From Coleophoma eucalyptorum (lineage: Eukaryota; Ascomycota; Leotiomycetes; Helotiales; Dermateaceae), in assembly GCA_026120035.1 (NCBI GenBank), contig JALRME010000017.1, positions 1-64,000 of the forward strand: 64,000 nucleotides of DNA. Direction: 5' to 3'. The notes beneath the pieces were generated by a model. That model worked only from the letters and a program-made list of their open reading frames with translations, was not told the DNA's origin and did no database searches. A program made the translations under genes and the position numbers. How positions within the stretch are numbered: the stretch's first letter is position 1; every line of letters begins with the position of its first letter. Positions 12,907-24,088 of the stretch are shown here, piece by piece.

Positions 12907-13350
12907 TGTAAAGACACAGGTTTGATCAATGGCAGGATAGAGGTGTTTGGGAGCACAATAACCTTATATTGACTATATCCTATAGGTCTCGTACGAAGGA
13001 CACAAAAAAGATAAGAAAAGAAGAAGAGAAAGGAACCAAATTCCATGACATGTCCCTCTTATATGCTTACTGGGTCCGAAACCCCTCCGACTCTGCTCAT
13101 ACTCGCTTACGCATACTGTCTTGGGTCACATGACATGTGTTTGATCACATGACATATATCTGGATTCCCAATTGTCTATTCTGAGCATGTCAGGTTCTTA
13201 CAGATATATTATAGAATTTGGTTTCTTTCTCTTCTTCTTTTCTTATCTTTTTTGTGTCCTTCGTACGAGACCTATAGGATATAGTCAATATAAGGTTATT
13301 GTGCTCCTAAACACCTCTATCCTGCCATTGATCAAACCTATGTCTTTATA
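12907..13350. mobile_element. Inverted-repeat element, 138-bp arms around a 168-bp core
   Basis: The left arm 12907-13044 and right arm 13213-13350 are reverse complements with only a handful of differences, several of them C/T transitions. Each arm holds a run rich in GAAGAAGAG/AAGAAAAG and the palindrome CGTACG. The core carries repeated CACATGAC/ACATGTG motifs and no coding capacity. The shape is that of a MITE or a fold-back element. No clear target-site duplication was seen. Confidence 0.75.
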
Positions 13351-13979
13351 GGCTACACCTAGACACTTAAGATCCTTTCGATTAGGAAAATCACGTTCGC
13401 ATTATAAACTTTACATTTTAAAATCTAGATTATAAAGGTATTAGTAACTCTATTAGTAAGAGAAGGGTTCAAAAAATTATAATATACTCTAAACCTAAGA
13501 TGAATTATACCTATAGACTACTATAATTGTCCGGGTTGTCATGTGACCAGAAGTCACGTGTATCTATTCATTGAACCATAAGTACATGAACATAGTGATG
13601 CCTAATATCACCATCTCTCTTACGTAGTACACAATGTAATATGGATTGACTGAATAGGCTCTATAGCACCCACATCACAGTTGGTTATTTCAACAAAGAC
13701 TACTCTTACTAAATAAAGCTAATAGAAAGCCACTCCACTCTTTGAGTTTATTCTGTGCCGCACGTCTGCATATCTTGTGCATATTACTCTATAAATAGAG
13801 CAAAGGACTGCCGAGCCTATAAAAGCAAATGTTTTCCTCGTAAAACACCTGTCACTCATCGAGCTGACGTAAGAGTCACCGCAGATATTTTGTAGGTTGG
13901 ACACTAGAAACGCAACTTTAAATTCTCACAGGATAAATTCTGAAGCTTCTCCCATACTATCCCTATCTGCATCTGCCAG
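13351..13979. promoter_or_regulatory. Upstream region of the CVNH-HET gene
   Basis: AT-rich to about 13.5 kb, then normal sequence. It includes GTCATGTGACC and GTCACGTG near 13536-13560 (E-box-like CANNTG sites) and TATAAATAGAG at about 13790. The composition becomes typical of unique DNA before the ATG at 13980. It is the likely promoter of the next gene. Confidence 0.4.
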
Positions 13980-16900
13980 ATGTCTAAACACTCTCTTCAG
14001 TTAGATGGCTACTATAAGGTTATGACGCTCAACACGTCAAGCCGCAATCTTACTTTGGACGGCACCACCCTGAAGGCAGAGTGCAAAGATGAGAAGGGAC
14101 ACTGGAAAGATGTAGACCTGGAGCTTGACTATCTCCTAGGTAATTTATCTGGTAATTTTGCGTGGATGGGAAGAGACTTTGGCAAGAATGCGCGAGATAT
14201 ACGACTGGAAGGTTCTGTTCTGCATGCTCTATTACCGACATCACCACTTGCATGGAACCCGACACACATTGATTTAAATGATCGGATTTGCAACAAGGAT
14301 GGCCTTCTTTGTTATATGGATCGTTTTAACAGTTTTTACTGTTTTCGCGGGAGTCAAAATCGAGAAACCGAGCATAGTTTTACTCACTTTTCTACTCCTC
14401 TACCGGTTGATGATGGCCATAGAAGGTACTGGGATGCAGCTGAAGCCTATAAAATAGAGAGTAAAAAGGTAGAAAACGAGAAAGCGCTCCGCGGTCTTCC
14501 TTCTTTCAAATACCCTCCCCTTCCCTCGAAAACGTCTATTCGATTGTTAAAAATTGAAGACTCGCCTGAAGCCAGTGATGCTATTCATTGCTCTTTGGTT
14601 GTCGTTGATCTAGAAGAAGATCCGCACTACAGTGCTTTATCGTACACATGGGGAAGCCCGTTCACTAATTCAACACCCGAAGTGAGTGTTTTTATAAAAT
14701 CGTCTCAAACTAAGCTTAAATTGACGATGAACCTAGCTTCATGCATTTTATCGAGAGACGACGTCAATTTCTTGTCAAGGCCAGCTTCTTTCAGTACAAC
14801 AAAATCTTCATGATGCCTTACGAAGGCTGCGAAAGACCCCTCCAGCTACAGAGAAGCGCGGGCGGTTCAATAAGACGCCTCTCATCCAAGCTGCCGAAGA
14901 TGGCCACACTCGACTTGTGAGGACCCTACTGTTGGAAGGTGCCGATGTCACGGCCCAAGACTGTTTTGGAGAGACGGCATTACACTACGCATCCGAAAAC
15001 AATCGCCTTGATATTGTGCAAGTCCTAGTTCACGCTGGAAGCTCTATATCTAAGCTAGATAATTCACGCCGCACACCTATAAGGTGTGCCAAACAAAATA
15101 AACACAATAAGGTTGTAGAATATTTGGAATCTGTTGAACGGCTGGGTGAACAGTCAGACAGCAGGGGTGTTTTTTTCCGAAGGACGATCACGAATGACAA
15201 GTACATCTGGATTGACGCATTATGCGTGAATCAAAGCGATACTGATGAGAAAGCGAGTCAGGTTGCAATGATGGGCAGAATCTACCATTCTGCCAAGTCT
15301 GTAATAGTGTGGCTTGGAAGAGAACGACAAGATGTGCATGACACTTCGGCAGAGGATCTGTTAATGGACGCGTGGAAGCTGGAACCAGCGGGAAAGAATG
15401 GGAAGCTTCACGAGTCAACTTTAGATCTTCTATTAGATGATCCTCAGAGGCATCTATCACCATCAGCTCCGACTTCGCTCAATGCTGCGGCAACTGATTG
15501 GCTTAAAACAGTTGATGAGAGAGAAATGTGCAGATGGCTGCTGAGTTTGCCATCTCTCAATCGTAGTTGGTTTGAGCGGGCCTGGATTATTCAAGAATTG
15601 ATAATGGGTCGAGAGACCATCGTTGTCTGTGGAAATTTTCTGTTTTCCTGGGACATGTTCCTCTTTTTGTTCTGCATCGTGGACGGTTCTCGTGCCTTGA
15701 TGAGACAAGGCAGGAATCCTCAAGGCGGAACAGGAGTGGGATTCGACATCATTATATATCGTTCATCGGCAATGATATCTCGAAATATTGGAGCCGGTAC
15801 TTTTGAGAGCCCTGTGATTATGCTCCAGCGAAGAAGGAGAGCGTTTAATCGTTTTGGAGCCATTCCGGCAATGTCTGCACTTTCACTGAGCCGAAATTTC
15901 AACGCGGCAGATGCGCGGGATAAGATTTTCTCCATTTTATCGGTGTCTTCCTCTATAAAGCTGTCAACTGAGGGTGGACAGCATGTGATTGTCCCAGATT
16001 ATGTTCAAACTGCTCGAGACCTGTTTCTTGCAGTTGGGGTATATCTATTACAGATGTATGGGCCATGTATCCTCTCCCTCCATAAAACTCTCGAAACCTC
16101 AACTGTCCCTGGGCTGCCTTCATGGATCCCTGACTTGACAATACCAATCTATTCACAGTCACTGGGGATTTCTGTCTCTTCCTCGGCGCGAAGAATAGAT
16201 AGGATCTATACTAGCACAATATATTCCGCAGCCTTGGGACTCAAATTTCAACAACCTATCCATCATACTCCATCTTACTCTCTTTTGCTAGAAGGTTTCA
16301 AGTGGAATACTGTAGATGAGATAATGCTACAAGGCTTGAGTGACATCGGGCCGGATGCTTCTACTTTAACCGGCTGGGTCAGTCTTCTCTCTAAGCTCAA
16401 CGGCACTCCTGCAGAGAGAACGGAGCTTCTGTGGAGAACTCTGATTTCGGACGAAGCCCTTGGAACGCATCCTGCTCAAAATATGCTCAACCATTTTCAA
16501 GGATGGGTTAAGTTCCTCTCTTGTATTGAGATGATCGGCTGTAGTACACTTCTAGTGAATAAAATCACGTCCATGAGGAGATACCCACAAGAGGTACTTT
16601 ATCCTCAAAAGTCACGAGTTCAACTACTGGCAACATTCGCGCAGATACAACAAGATCTATCCTTGTTATGTATACCTCTCTCAAACGCAGAGTCTGACAG
16701 ATGGAAAACACTGGGTGAATTTACACCCGAAAGGGGCGGATATGCGGATTGGTATTATGGTCTTGAGACGAGAGCACGATCGTTTGCGGAGGTAATGCAT
16801 CAGAAAGATCTTTCGCAGCGCCTTTTTAGGACCCAAAATGGATACTTGGGGACATGTCCTGAGCAGACTAAAGTTGGTGATTGCATTTTCATTATTCCAG

Positions 16901-17040
16901 AGACGTCGGTTCCTTATGTGCTCAGACCTGTTCATGATGGACAGTATAAGCTTATTGGGGAAGCTTATGTGCATGGTATTATGCACGGTGAAGCAGTACG
17001 CGCTTTTGCACTAGGAATGGATCACTTTTCTATTATTTGA
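13980..17040 (+). CDS. CVNH-HET protein with ankyrin repeats inserted in the HET domain
   Basis: Exons 13980-14681 and 14785-17040; the phase 0 intron is GTGAGT...GGCCAG. About 985 aa. Residues 5-115 form a cyanovirin-N homology domain (NLTLDGTTLKAEC, DLELDYLLGN, HIDLNDRI), a probable glycan-binding lectin fold. A HET (heterokaryon incompatibility) domain starts near residue 187 with YSALSYTWG (217-225) and NLHDALRRLR. It is then interrupted by about three ankyrin repeats (about 260-350: TPLIQAAEDGHTRLVRTLL, ETALHYASENNRLDIVQVL) and resumes at KYIWIDALCVNQ (373), IYHSAKSVIVWLGRE and FERAWIIQEL. The C-terminal 400 residues resemble the variable tails of HET proteins. HET proteins act in non-self recognition and can trigger cell death; a function here is inferred only. 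The intron choice restores LLSVQQNLHDAL in frame. Confidence 0.9.
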
Positions 17041-18655
17041 ACACAGGCACCATTCATGTATGAATTATGCATTTTGATATTAAGTCTCCAAAAATTTGAA
17101 CAACCTCTGAATATATCCATATTTACTTTTCCACTACTTTAATGGACACATCTTTGACACTGATTCTTAAATCAATCATTTCGGCTGAATATCTATGATG
17201 GTAATTGGACTCTTCTCATATCTTATAGTTTCTATAGACTTCTCCCATATAATATCTACTTCATAAATATACACCTGTATTTCAACCTATTCCATGTCCG
17301 GAGGCTGTTTTCCACACAAATACTCTTCGAAGAGGAAGTTGTCTTCCGACCTGTGTGTAAAGCAAGGGATGGTATAATAACCCAAGTACTTCAAATTAGC
17401 GTGTACTAACATCCTTGAATTTTAAGAGAATTTTATAAGATAGTTATTTTGAATGGTTTACTTAGGTATATATAGCATAATATTTGCGCTCGATACTCCC
17501 CTGTTCGAACGTCACCCTTCGTTTAGGTGACGTCCAATTCCAAGTTTGAGCTCGACTTGGTGATAGCTATCAGTAGTTTTCGCTGAATCTACGAATTGGA
17601 CATACAGTAAAGGTACCGTATTGGCTACACGCTCAGGTTATCCTTCTTCAATGAGAATAATCCAAGTGTATTGTAGCATCTTACCCCCTCTCAATAGGGG
17701 GCTTTAATTCTTAGATACATTGGATACTTCCCCTTCTTGTGCGACGACGCAAGGGGTACAGCTTCCCCTGCGTCAACGTTACCTCTCTATATGAAACCAC
17801 CCGTACGGACATCCCGCAACCGAAGACCTCTGCAGTAGTCCCTTAAGGCCTAATAAGGATATCCGACTATCCCAACAGTCCCGAACCGTATGGTTCTACC
17901 GACGACAAAAGCAACTCCCCTTGAAACGCGATACGGCCCGAATAGGACAAAAGCAAGGAAAGAAGAGGTCCATACGTAGGTGAGGGGTTAATCGTGAACG
18001 GGGGGAAGTAGGGTAATCCATATATATTTAAGTAGTATAGATGCCCAGAACTAGAGGGGCAGACATTATAGACAACAGTCATAATATACTTGGATTACCT
18101 TTAATAGAAAGGGTGGCCTGAGCGTATGGTACGTCTATCGTCTCAACGATAGTATAGGTCCAGCGTGAACCTAATACCCTACGGAGTCAAGCTCGAACTC
18201 CCGGTGAACCAACAAATAGATAAGTAGGGTACATGTAGGTAGGTAGTAGTTGTTATCCAAACTGATCTCTAAAGATCCTTAAACTAAGGAGGCTAAAGAT
18301 ATATTTATGTTTCCCCGCCTGGCTCGCTAATATAACCTCGCTTGGGCCTATGACATCACGTTACTTATTCTACTTTTTAAATAGAAAGAAAAGAAAAGAA
18401 AAGAAGTAGTTTAAGTTCTGTAAATTTACATTATAACAAGTAAACAATTCTTGTTTAATGTGAACTCTTAGCTAATAGATAAAGTAGTCTAAAACACAAA
18501 AATATATATAACTAAGTAGTTAGTAACTAAATAGCAAGGGGTAAGCAATAGTATAATAGAAAACAACTACTATCTAACTATTAGGGCCTAGGTTGTAGAT
18601 TTGTAAGGCGTGCCCTAGTTGGTATATGAATTCTAAAAATCTGTTGTTTGAATTG
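17041..18655. other. AT-rich, repeat-like intergenic region
   Basis: No intact gene. Related sequences in opposite orientation lie at about 17608-17678 and 18078-18150 (the shared core reads CGCTCAGG, then AATCCAAGT-TATT), about 430 bp apart, which suggests a transposon or LTR remnant. A short palindrome, CCCCCTCTCAATAGGGGG, lies near 17683. From 18370 the DNA is very AT-rich. The open frame at 17867-18082 (minus) has no known domain. Confidence 0.4.
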
Positions 18656-19794
18656 CTACTTACTAAATATAGGCGAAATCAGCATCACTGCCCTATTGGA
18701 GCTCTCAATCTCGGCACCCGCATCGACTAGCACGCGTACACACTCTTCGTGCCCGCTAGCCGCCGCTCGATGCAGCGCCGTAAAACCTTGGTTATCAACC
18801 CAGTCGATGAATACCCTTGTATCTCCACCCTCACCCTGGGCTAGAACATGTTCGATCACGCACTCGTGGCCATGTTCCGCAGCAAGGTGTAGAACGGTCT
18901 GGCCAGTGTCATTCCGGGCCATTAGATTGGCGCCTTTCAAGACTAGAAAACGAACAATTGGCAGATGACCATTAGCGGCGGCTTGGTGTAGCGGCGTGCC
19001 GCTCGTGGGGGTCTTGTGGTATTGCAGCGTAGCATTACTCTTGGGTGTGTCCTGTAAACGGGTTCCCGCGCTCTCTTTTTCGCTGTCGGGGGGAGTCTGC
19101 GGCAGAGAATGGGGATTCGGCGTTGGGACAAGAGCGGCGCTGAAATTTGATTGCGTAGTAGCATCGGGCTTGGTCCCGGTAGATACATGCCGACTCTGGT
19201 ATTGCGGCTGCGTTCCTGGGCCAGATGCTTGACGGTCGAATGCCAGTGTTGCATGCTGGTCGTGGGGTGAAGAAGGATTGGTGAAGTAGTGGTATTGTTG
19301 ATGTTGAGACTGAGGAGATGACGATCTGTTGGCGTGGGAGGTGTTTAAGCCAAAGATGTATTGATTAGACTCGATTTGCGGAGTCATGTCCATCTGACTT
19401 TCTCCATGACCACTCATCGACATTCCATTTTGATTGGAGAGCCAGCAGCACCCATTATCAGGCCGGGTCGCTAGTGGTTGAGAAATGGGGTAGGCCGTAG
19501 TATTGTGCTGCTGGTGAAGCACTTCATCCTCATCGTTCTCATCCCGGGTGAGCGTGCCTGCATTGAGGCTTACGCTTTTCGAAAGGGCTTTGTCGAGCTG
19601 TTCGAATTGACGCAGGCGTTGTTTGATGTTGTTTCCTGTGTAAAGATTAATGATTACCAACGATATATAGGTCCTCAGAGGCCATGTGACATACGGTAGT
19701 TCCTCTGAGCCAGTCGGTTCTGTATTCTCCTCCTCTCTCCAGCATCCGTGGTTTTCGTCCAGTTCTCGTCCAAGTTTGACGAAGTCGGCAGCAT
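18656..19794 (-). CDS. bZIP-basic region plus ankyrin (bANK) transcription factor
   Basis: Two exons, 19794-19695 and 19635-18656, joined across a 59-nt intron (GTATGT...CACAG). The splice is needed because the basic region is split: GERRRIQNRLAQRNYR is encoded by exon 1 and NNIKQRLRQFEQL follows at once in exon 2. About 359 aa. The N-terminal basic motif (residues 19-34) is that of a bZIP protein but has no leucine heptads after it. A long Gln/Ser/Pro-rich linker leads to three ankyrin repeats (TPLHQAAANGHLPIVRFLV, TVLHLAAEHGHECVIEHVL, TALHRAAASGHEECVRVLV). This layout is that of the ToxE class of pathway-specific regulators. A GTAAGT just before the stop at 18656 leaves open a further 3' exon. 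It probably controls the cluster to its right. Confidence 0.85.
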
Positions 19795-20377
19795 TGCTCT
19801 TCCTCATTTAACAGGTGATAGATGCATCAAACATCATAACACCTAGTCATCCGACAGATGGTGGAACTAATATCACAAAAACGAAGGCATAGTAAGCGAA
19901 CTTACCGTCAGCAGAGACATAGATAAATCACGCTGACTGAAGGGGCAGTCTTACTATACCTACTATAGTACCTCTTGCATCATGCACGCCACACCCGAAC
20001 CGCTTTCGATTTCTCCACCAATAAAACATGAAGAAGAAATATACTCACTCACCCAGATATATTCCTGTCGATTGAATATTACCTGCCGCCAGAAGATGAT
20101 GCCAGAATAGGCAGGCAATACATTACGGAACGAGACGATAAGATATGGGGCAGATTTTAAGCCTCTCCGGGTTCCATTTATTTATCTCCCCTGTTCTATA
20201 TGGAGCCTGCTCGGCGTGGCTTCCCGGGCCTGTTGCATTTTGACGTATAAGTACTATATTTGACAAGCATAGTGTTAAAGTCCTAGCTAAGCCATTCTTT
20301 TGTCAACAACCTTTGTCAGCGGAATTCTTTGCACGGTGGAATAGAACAGCCTTAGTGACAGCTATTCCACACACATA
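19795..20377. promoter_or_regulatory. Divergent promoter region between bANK regulator and DUF829 gene
   Basis: 583 bp separate the two start codons, which point away from each other, so both promoters must lie here. The sequence is of normal composition. No clear repeated operator was found by eye. Confidence 0.5.
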
Positions 20378-21232
20378 ATGGCACTGCCTGGTTTTTCCCG
20401 CATAAACAAAGTTGTCTTCGTCCTATCTCCCACCAATGAAGGGCCACCTGCGGCCGAAGGACTGATATCTTTGCGGTCTAGCAAAACTCTAGCTGGTGCC
20501 ACGCCGGAGAGGATATTGTTCCTCTCCTGGGGCGATGCCGATGCTCGTCACATCGAAAAGTACACCAAAATGTACACTAAACTCTACCCTGGAGCCAACA
20601 TCATCCTTGTTCGGGGCGGCGTCGCAGATTTCTTTTACCGCTCGGAGCGGACTCAGCGCAAGCTGATGGAGCCGGCGGTTAAGATGTTAAGTGAATCAAG
20701 TGAGAATACTCTCCTTGTACATGTAATGTCGAACGCCGGATCAAAGCAATGGGCTACAATCAACAAGATGTACTTTCAATCTACTGGGTGCACTCTATCC
20801 AACGCCGTCACGATTATAGACAGCGCCCCGGGGCGCATGCGGTTTAAGCAGATATGGGCAGCTATGTTACGAAGTTTGCCCCATGCCTATCTACGAAGGA
20901 TTACTCTAGGCTTTATTTTCGGTATTATATTGTTTATGATATATTTTGGAAGCTATATTCTCCCAGGACCCGATAGTTTAGAGACAGTAAGGGAGAAGAT
21001 GAACGACTCTACAGCAACAAGGAAGGGGACCCGAAGATGCTATATTTATTCTGAAGAAGACGATATTATTGCTAAGGAAGACGTGGAGGAGCATGCTATG
21101 GATGCTCAGCGGAAAGGCTGGGCAGTGGAGCTCGTCAAGTTCCAGGGAAGCATGCACGTTGGACATTTCAAACAAAACCCAGAAAAGTACCTGAAGACGA
21201 TTGAGCAGACATGGTTTGGAAGATCGAAATAA
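20378..21232 (+). CDS. DUF829 (TMEM53/PaxU-like) alpha/beta-hydrolase-fold protein
   Basis: Single exon, 284 aa, a full-length member of the DUF829 family. Family marks are PERILFLSWGDADARHIEKY near the N-terminus, ILVRG, LLVHVMSNAGSKQW (nucleophile elbow position, here NAG), VTIIDSAPGR, a hydrophobic segment GFIFGIILFMIYFGSYI, RCYIYSEEDDII, and the C-terminal GSMHVGHFKQNPEKYLKTIE with the conserved His. Relatives include PaxU in an indole-diterpene cluster and animal TMEM53; no enzyme reaction is firmly known. The start at 20378 gives the usual family N-terminus. Lying next to the bANK regulator and within the cluster, it may act on the product or its acyl intermediate, but that is a guess. 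Confidence 0.85.
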   Translation: MALPGFSRINKVVFVLSPTNEGPPAAEGLISLRSSKTLAGATPERILFLSWGDADARHIEKYTKMYTKLYPGANIILVRGGVADFFYRSERTQRKLMEPAVKMLSESSENTLLVHVMSNAGSKQWATINKMYFQSTGCTLSNAVTIIDSAPGRMRFKQIWAAMLRSLPHAYLRRITLGFIFGIILFMIYFGSYILPGPDSLETVREKMNDSTATRKGTRRCYIYSEEDDIIAKEDVEEHAMDAQRKGWAVELVKFQGSMHVGHFKQNPEKYLKTIEQTWFGRSK

Positions 21233-21339
21233 ATAGATTCCACTTGTGCCTTTTCAAGCGAGTGTTTAATTCTATATGGACGAGTATTAAATTTCGTGTC
21301 TAGCTCTAGCAGATACTAATGAAATTATTTATTAATTAG

Positions 21340-22218
21340 AAGTGGTAACGTGCGGGATAAGCGGATGGCCCGGACAAGCGAATGGCCCACCTAACCAAAC
21401 TCTCTATAATAAAAACACAAACATCTTTATAACTAGAACTCCAAATACCTATTCTTTTATATCCTCTGAGTCGTACGAAGTTACTCTACTTGCCTGGTAG
21501 GTCCGTTTATTATGACTAGTTCCTCCGCACCCTCTATATCGCCGGTTATATAATTCGACCCGTTTCTTCCTTCCTTAGGTTTGACCTTGTTCTATTGAAA
21601 TTTGGGTCTAAATTGTCTTCTCTTCTTCTAATTCTTGGATCTCTCCTAGGCTAAGACTTCCTTCTTTCTAGAGGACCTTTCGTTTTGTACGAAGACGACG
21701 ACTTAGTTCTTTATTTGTAGCTTGAAGCCTTATAAGCTCTACTTGTATAAGTATAATCTTATATACAATTTTACTTATACTTTTCTATAGCCTATCGATA
21801 GAGTTCAAAATTAGAGTTAGAGAACTAATATAATGTCGTAAAATCTTACTCTTAATAAGAGTTGCTTATTTAATTGCTTCTTTAGCTGTTTGTGATGTTT
21901 TACAAACCTATAAATAAGAGGTTGATAGACGTAAGCTTTCAGGTATTAGGATCGATAATTTAATATCTAGCTTTGATAGGACTTTCTCCGGGTCGTATGG
22001 AATAAGTCTAACCCCTCTAAAACCTCCCTGGATATTGGTTTTAGTAAAGGTAGCCTAGAATGCTTTTATTTTTATAAAAGCTAGTATAAAGGATTCCTTA
22101 GCAATATAAGAAATTCGGTTATATATTATATCCTTAACTTAACGACCGTACGACTTCTTTAAAGGTCTAAAACACCTAATATCCAAAGGCTAAAGTAGAT
22201 ATAATGAATCAAAACTCT
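21340..22218 (-). pseudogene. Truncated Fot1/pogo-type DNA transposon relic
   Basis: Minus-strand translation of 21961-22215 gives PLDIRCFRPLKKSYGR, YIAKESFILAFIKIKAF and VRLIPYDPEKVLSKLDI. This matches the end of the DDE domain and the C-terminus of Fot1-type transposases (QPLDVGCFxPLK...GLVPFDPExVLSKL). Stops and A/T substitutions interrupt it. The left edge at about 21340-21400 (GATAAGCGGATGGCCCGGAC...) looks like the terminal inverted repeat of this group. The other end is missing: similarity stops at about 22218. Confidence 0.75.
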
Positions 22219-22602
22219 TAAATATCAGCAGTTTTCAACCTGTGGTTTCTGTACAGTACGATTCTATCTGGTGGAAGCTTATTCTAGTTGAATCAAATGA
22301 TATTTTGATCTAGTTGAAGCTATTATGTACATTAAAACTTCTAATCCTTGTGGATTGCGGCTTTGTGGTCCCCAGTTGCTTTGCTTCTGCCTTGTTTACT
22401 TAGAAAATAAATAGCTCATGATAGGGTGCATCTGACCGATCATAAAACTGAAACTCTAGTGATAGTTGGCACGGCAAAGTTTTATAGATTCTGTGTAGAT
22501 TCTGTGTAGCTAGGAAGATGTTCAAGATCATAGGAACGTAACAAGAATCTTGCAAGTATTGTCCATTCTCGACTAGATCTTGTCCATGTTTGAATTTTCT
22601 CG
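22219..22602. other. Spacer 3' of the b5-reductase gene
   Basis: Short intergenic DNA between the transposon relic and the stop codon of the minus-strand gene. A GATTCTGTGTAG repeat (two copies) occurs near 22487-22510. Nothing else was seen. Confidence 0.4.
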
Positions 22603-24088
22603 TTAGAAGCAAAGGATACTATCACCAGGCTTTGATATGGCCCCTGGTAGTTTGAAACCAAGGATGCTAAGAGACTTCTTAACGCTATCCACCATCGGCG
22701 GTGGCCCGCACAGAAAGACTTTCATTGTCGGCGAAGTTACTGCAAACCGCTCCTCCATCATCTCTCTCGTCACATATCCACTGCCGCCGTGCCAGTCAGC
22801 GGGCTTCTGCTCAAGGACATAGAAAACCTTGAAGTTTCCGGGGTATTTGCGGGCGAAATTGTCGAGCTCGCCGCGGAGTAGAATGTCCTGCTCCGTCCGG
22901 TTTGCGTAAATGAGGCTGACCTCGGTGGTGTCACGCGGGTTCTCGCAAATGGCGCGAATCAGCTGGTACATCGGTGTGATACCAGTGCCCCCTGCGACCA
23001 TGCCCATCGTTTTGCACATTCCGGGTTGGTAGCGGATGCCGCCTTTGGGCCCACGGAACTCGACTTCGTCGTCGATCTCAAGCTGTCTCAGATAGCCATT
23101 GGTTAAGGCTCCGCCGGCATAGCACCGGACCACCAACTCGAGAACTCCTCGATCGACATTATTGGAGACCGGGGTATAAGAGCGACTGACCATCTTCCCG
23201 TTGACCGAGCCTCGAACGGAGACATGCTGGCCGATGGGCAGGCCGACCATTGTGCCACTGCTCGGGAGAGCGAAGACAAAGCGGTAGGTGTCAGGGGCTA
23301 AGAGCTCCTTTTTCGTGAGAGGTAGCTTCTGGAAGACAGTAGGATCCAGCCAGCCTCGCCCATTAAGCACGTTTCGCTGTGGCAGTCGGGGCAATTTTTT
23401 ATGTGCCTGATACTGGCTGTAATAGGCCAACACTTTCGCGAGCCGTTGAACAGCGACCCCCAGTGTGAGCGAAAAGGCCGCCGATGTGAAAAGTACTCCT
23501 TCCGCGAAGCCGAAGCCTTTGCGCTTCACGGTGCCCGCCGCCTGGAGCCATTCTGTTGCAGAGCTCACTTGGTTAGACGGTGCAGCAATATCGTATCCGT
23601 TCGCGTTCCACCAGAGGCCGAGACTTGCAACGGAAGAGCCAAGACCGATAATGGACAACGCAATGATGGCCCGCGAACGCCCGCGACGCTGCTCTTTCGC
23701 TGGGAGTGGTGATGATGGAGGAGTCGTGATCAAACGCGCTGTCTGGGGCGCCCGCCGTTTCTGTTTCAGACCTTCACCCTTCTTCAGTCTCCCCACCAGG
23801 AGACCTTTCGCGATATCGAATGCGTCGTCCGAGTGTCCTGCGGCGTCGAATTCCTCACTCCCATCCGCTCCGGCGATCTCAAGCAAGATATCGTCTCCTC
23901 CAGGATGATCACGAAGGTAGTTTGTGACATCATAGACTAAATACGACGTGTAAGTCATTGCCAACTGTGCTCTCGAGAATGGGATTCTTACCTTCGCCGT
24001 GGACTATAATCCATAAATCTTCTTCGTGCTTGTGAACAGCCACTTCCTCAGACGTGAATTCGGGGATTTCAGGCGTTGTTGCGCTCAT
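22603..24088 (-). CDS. Cytochrome b5 / NADH-cytochrome b5 reductase fusion
   Basis: Exons 24088-23992 and 23936-22603; the 55-nt intron (GTAAGA...TTTAG) splits a Val codon and restores HGEVYDVTNYL. About 476 aa. Residues 1-80 are a cytochrome b5 domain with haem ligands His43 (DHPGG) and His67 (AGHSDDA). Two hydrophobic stretches follow (IIALSIIGLGSSVASLGLWW and FAEGVLFTSAAFSLTLGVAV), which should anchor it in the ER. The C-terminal half is a b5 reductase: RSYTPVS for FAD, GGTGITPMYQ and CGPPPMV for NAD(P)H, ending in a family-typical SILCF. It passes electrons from NADH to a haem domain. In this cluster it could feed the two P450s or a desaturase-like step; this is inferred from position. 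Confidence 0.92.

Noticed and set aside
14682..14816. Stop codon ending the CVNH-HET frame early
   Set aside because: The intron GTGAGT...GGCCAG (14682-14784) removes it and restores the conserved NLHDALRRLR block.
19636..19807. Unspliced start MRKSNAADF... for the bANK regulator
   Set aside because: That frame lacks the basic region; the ATG at 19794 plus the 59-nt intron gives the full bZIP basic motif.
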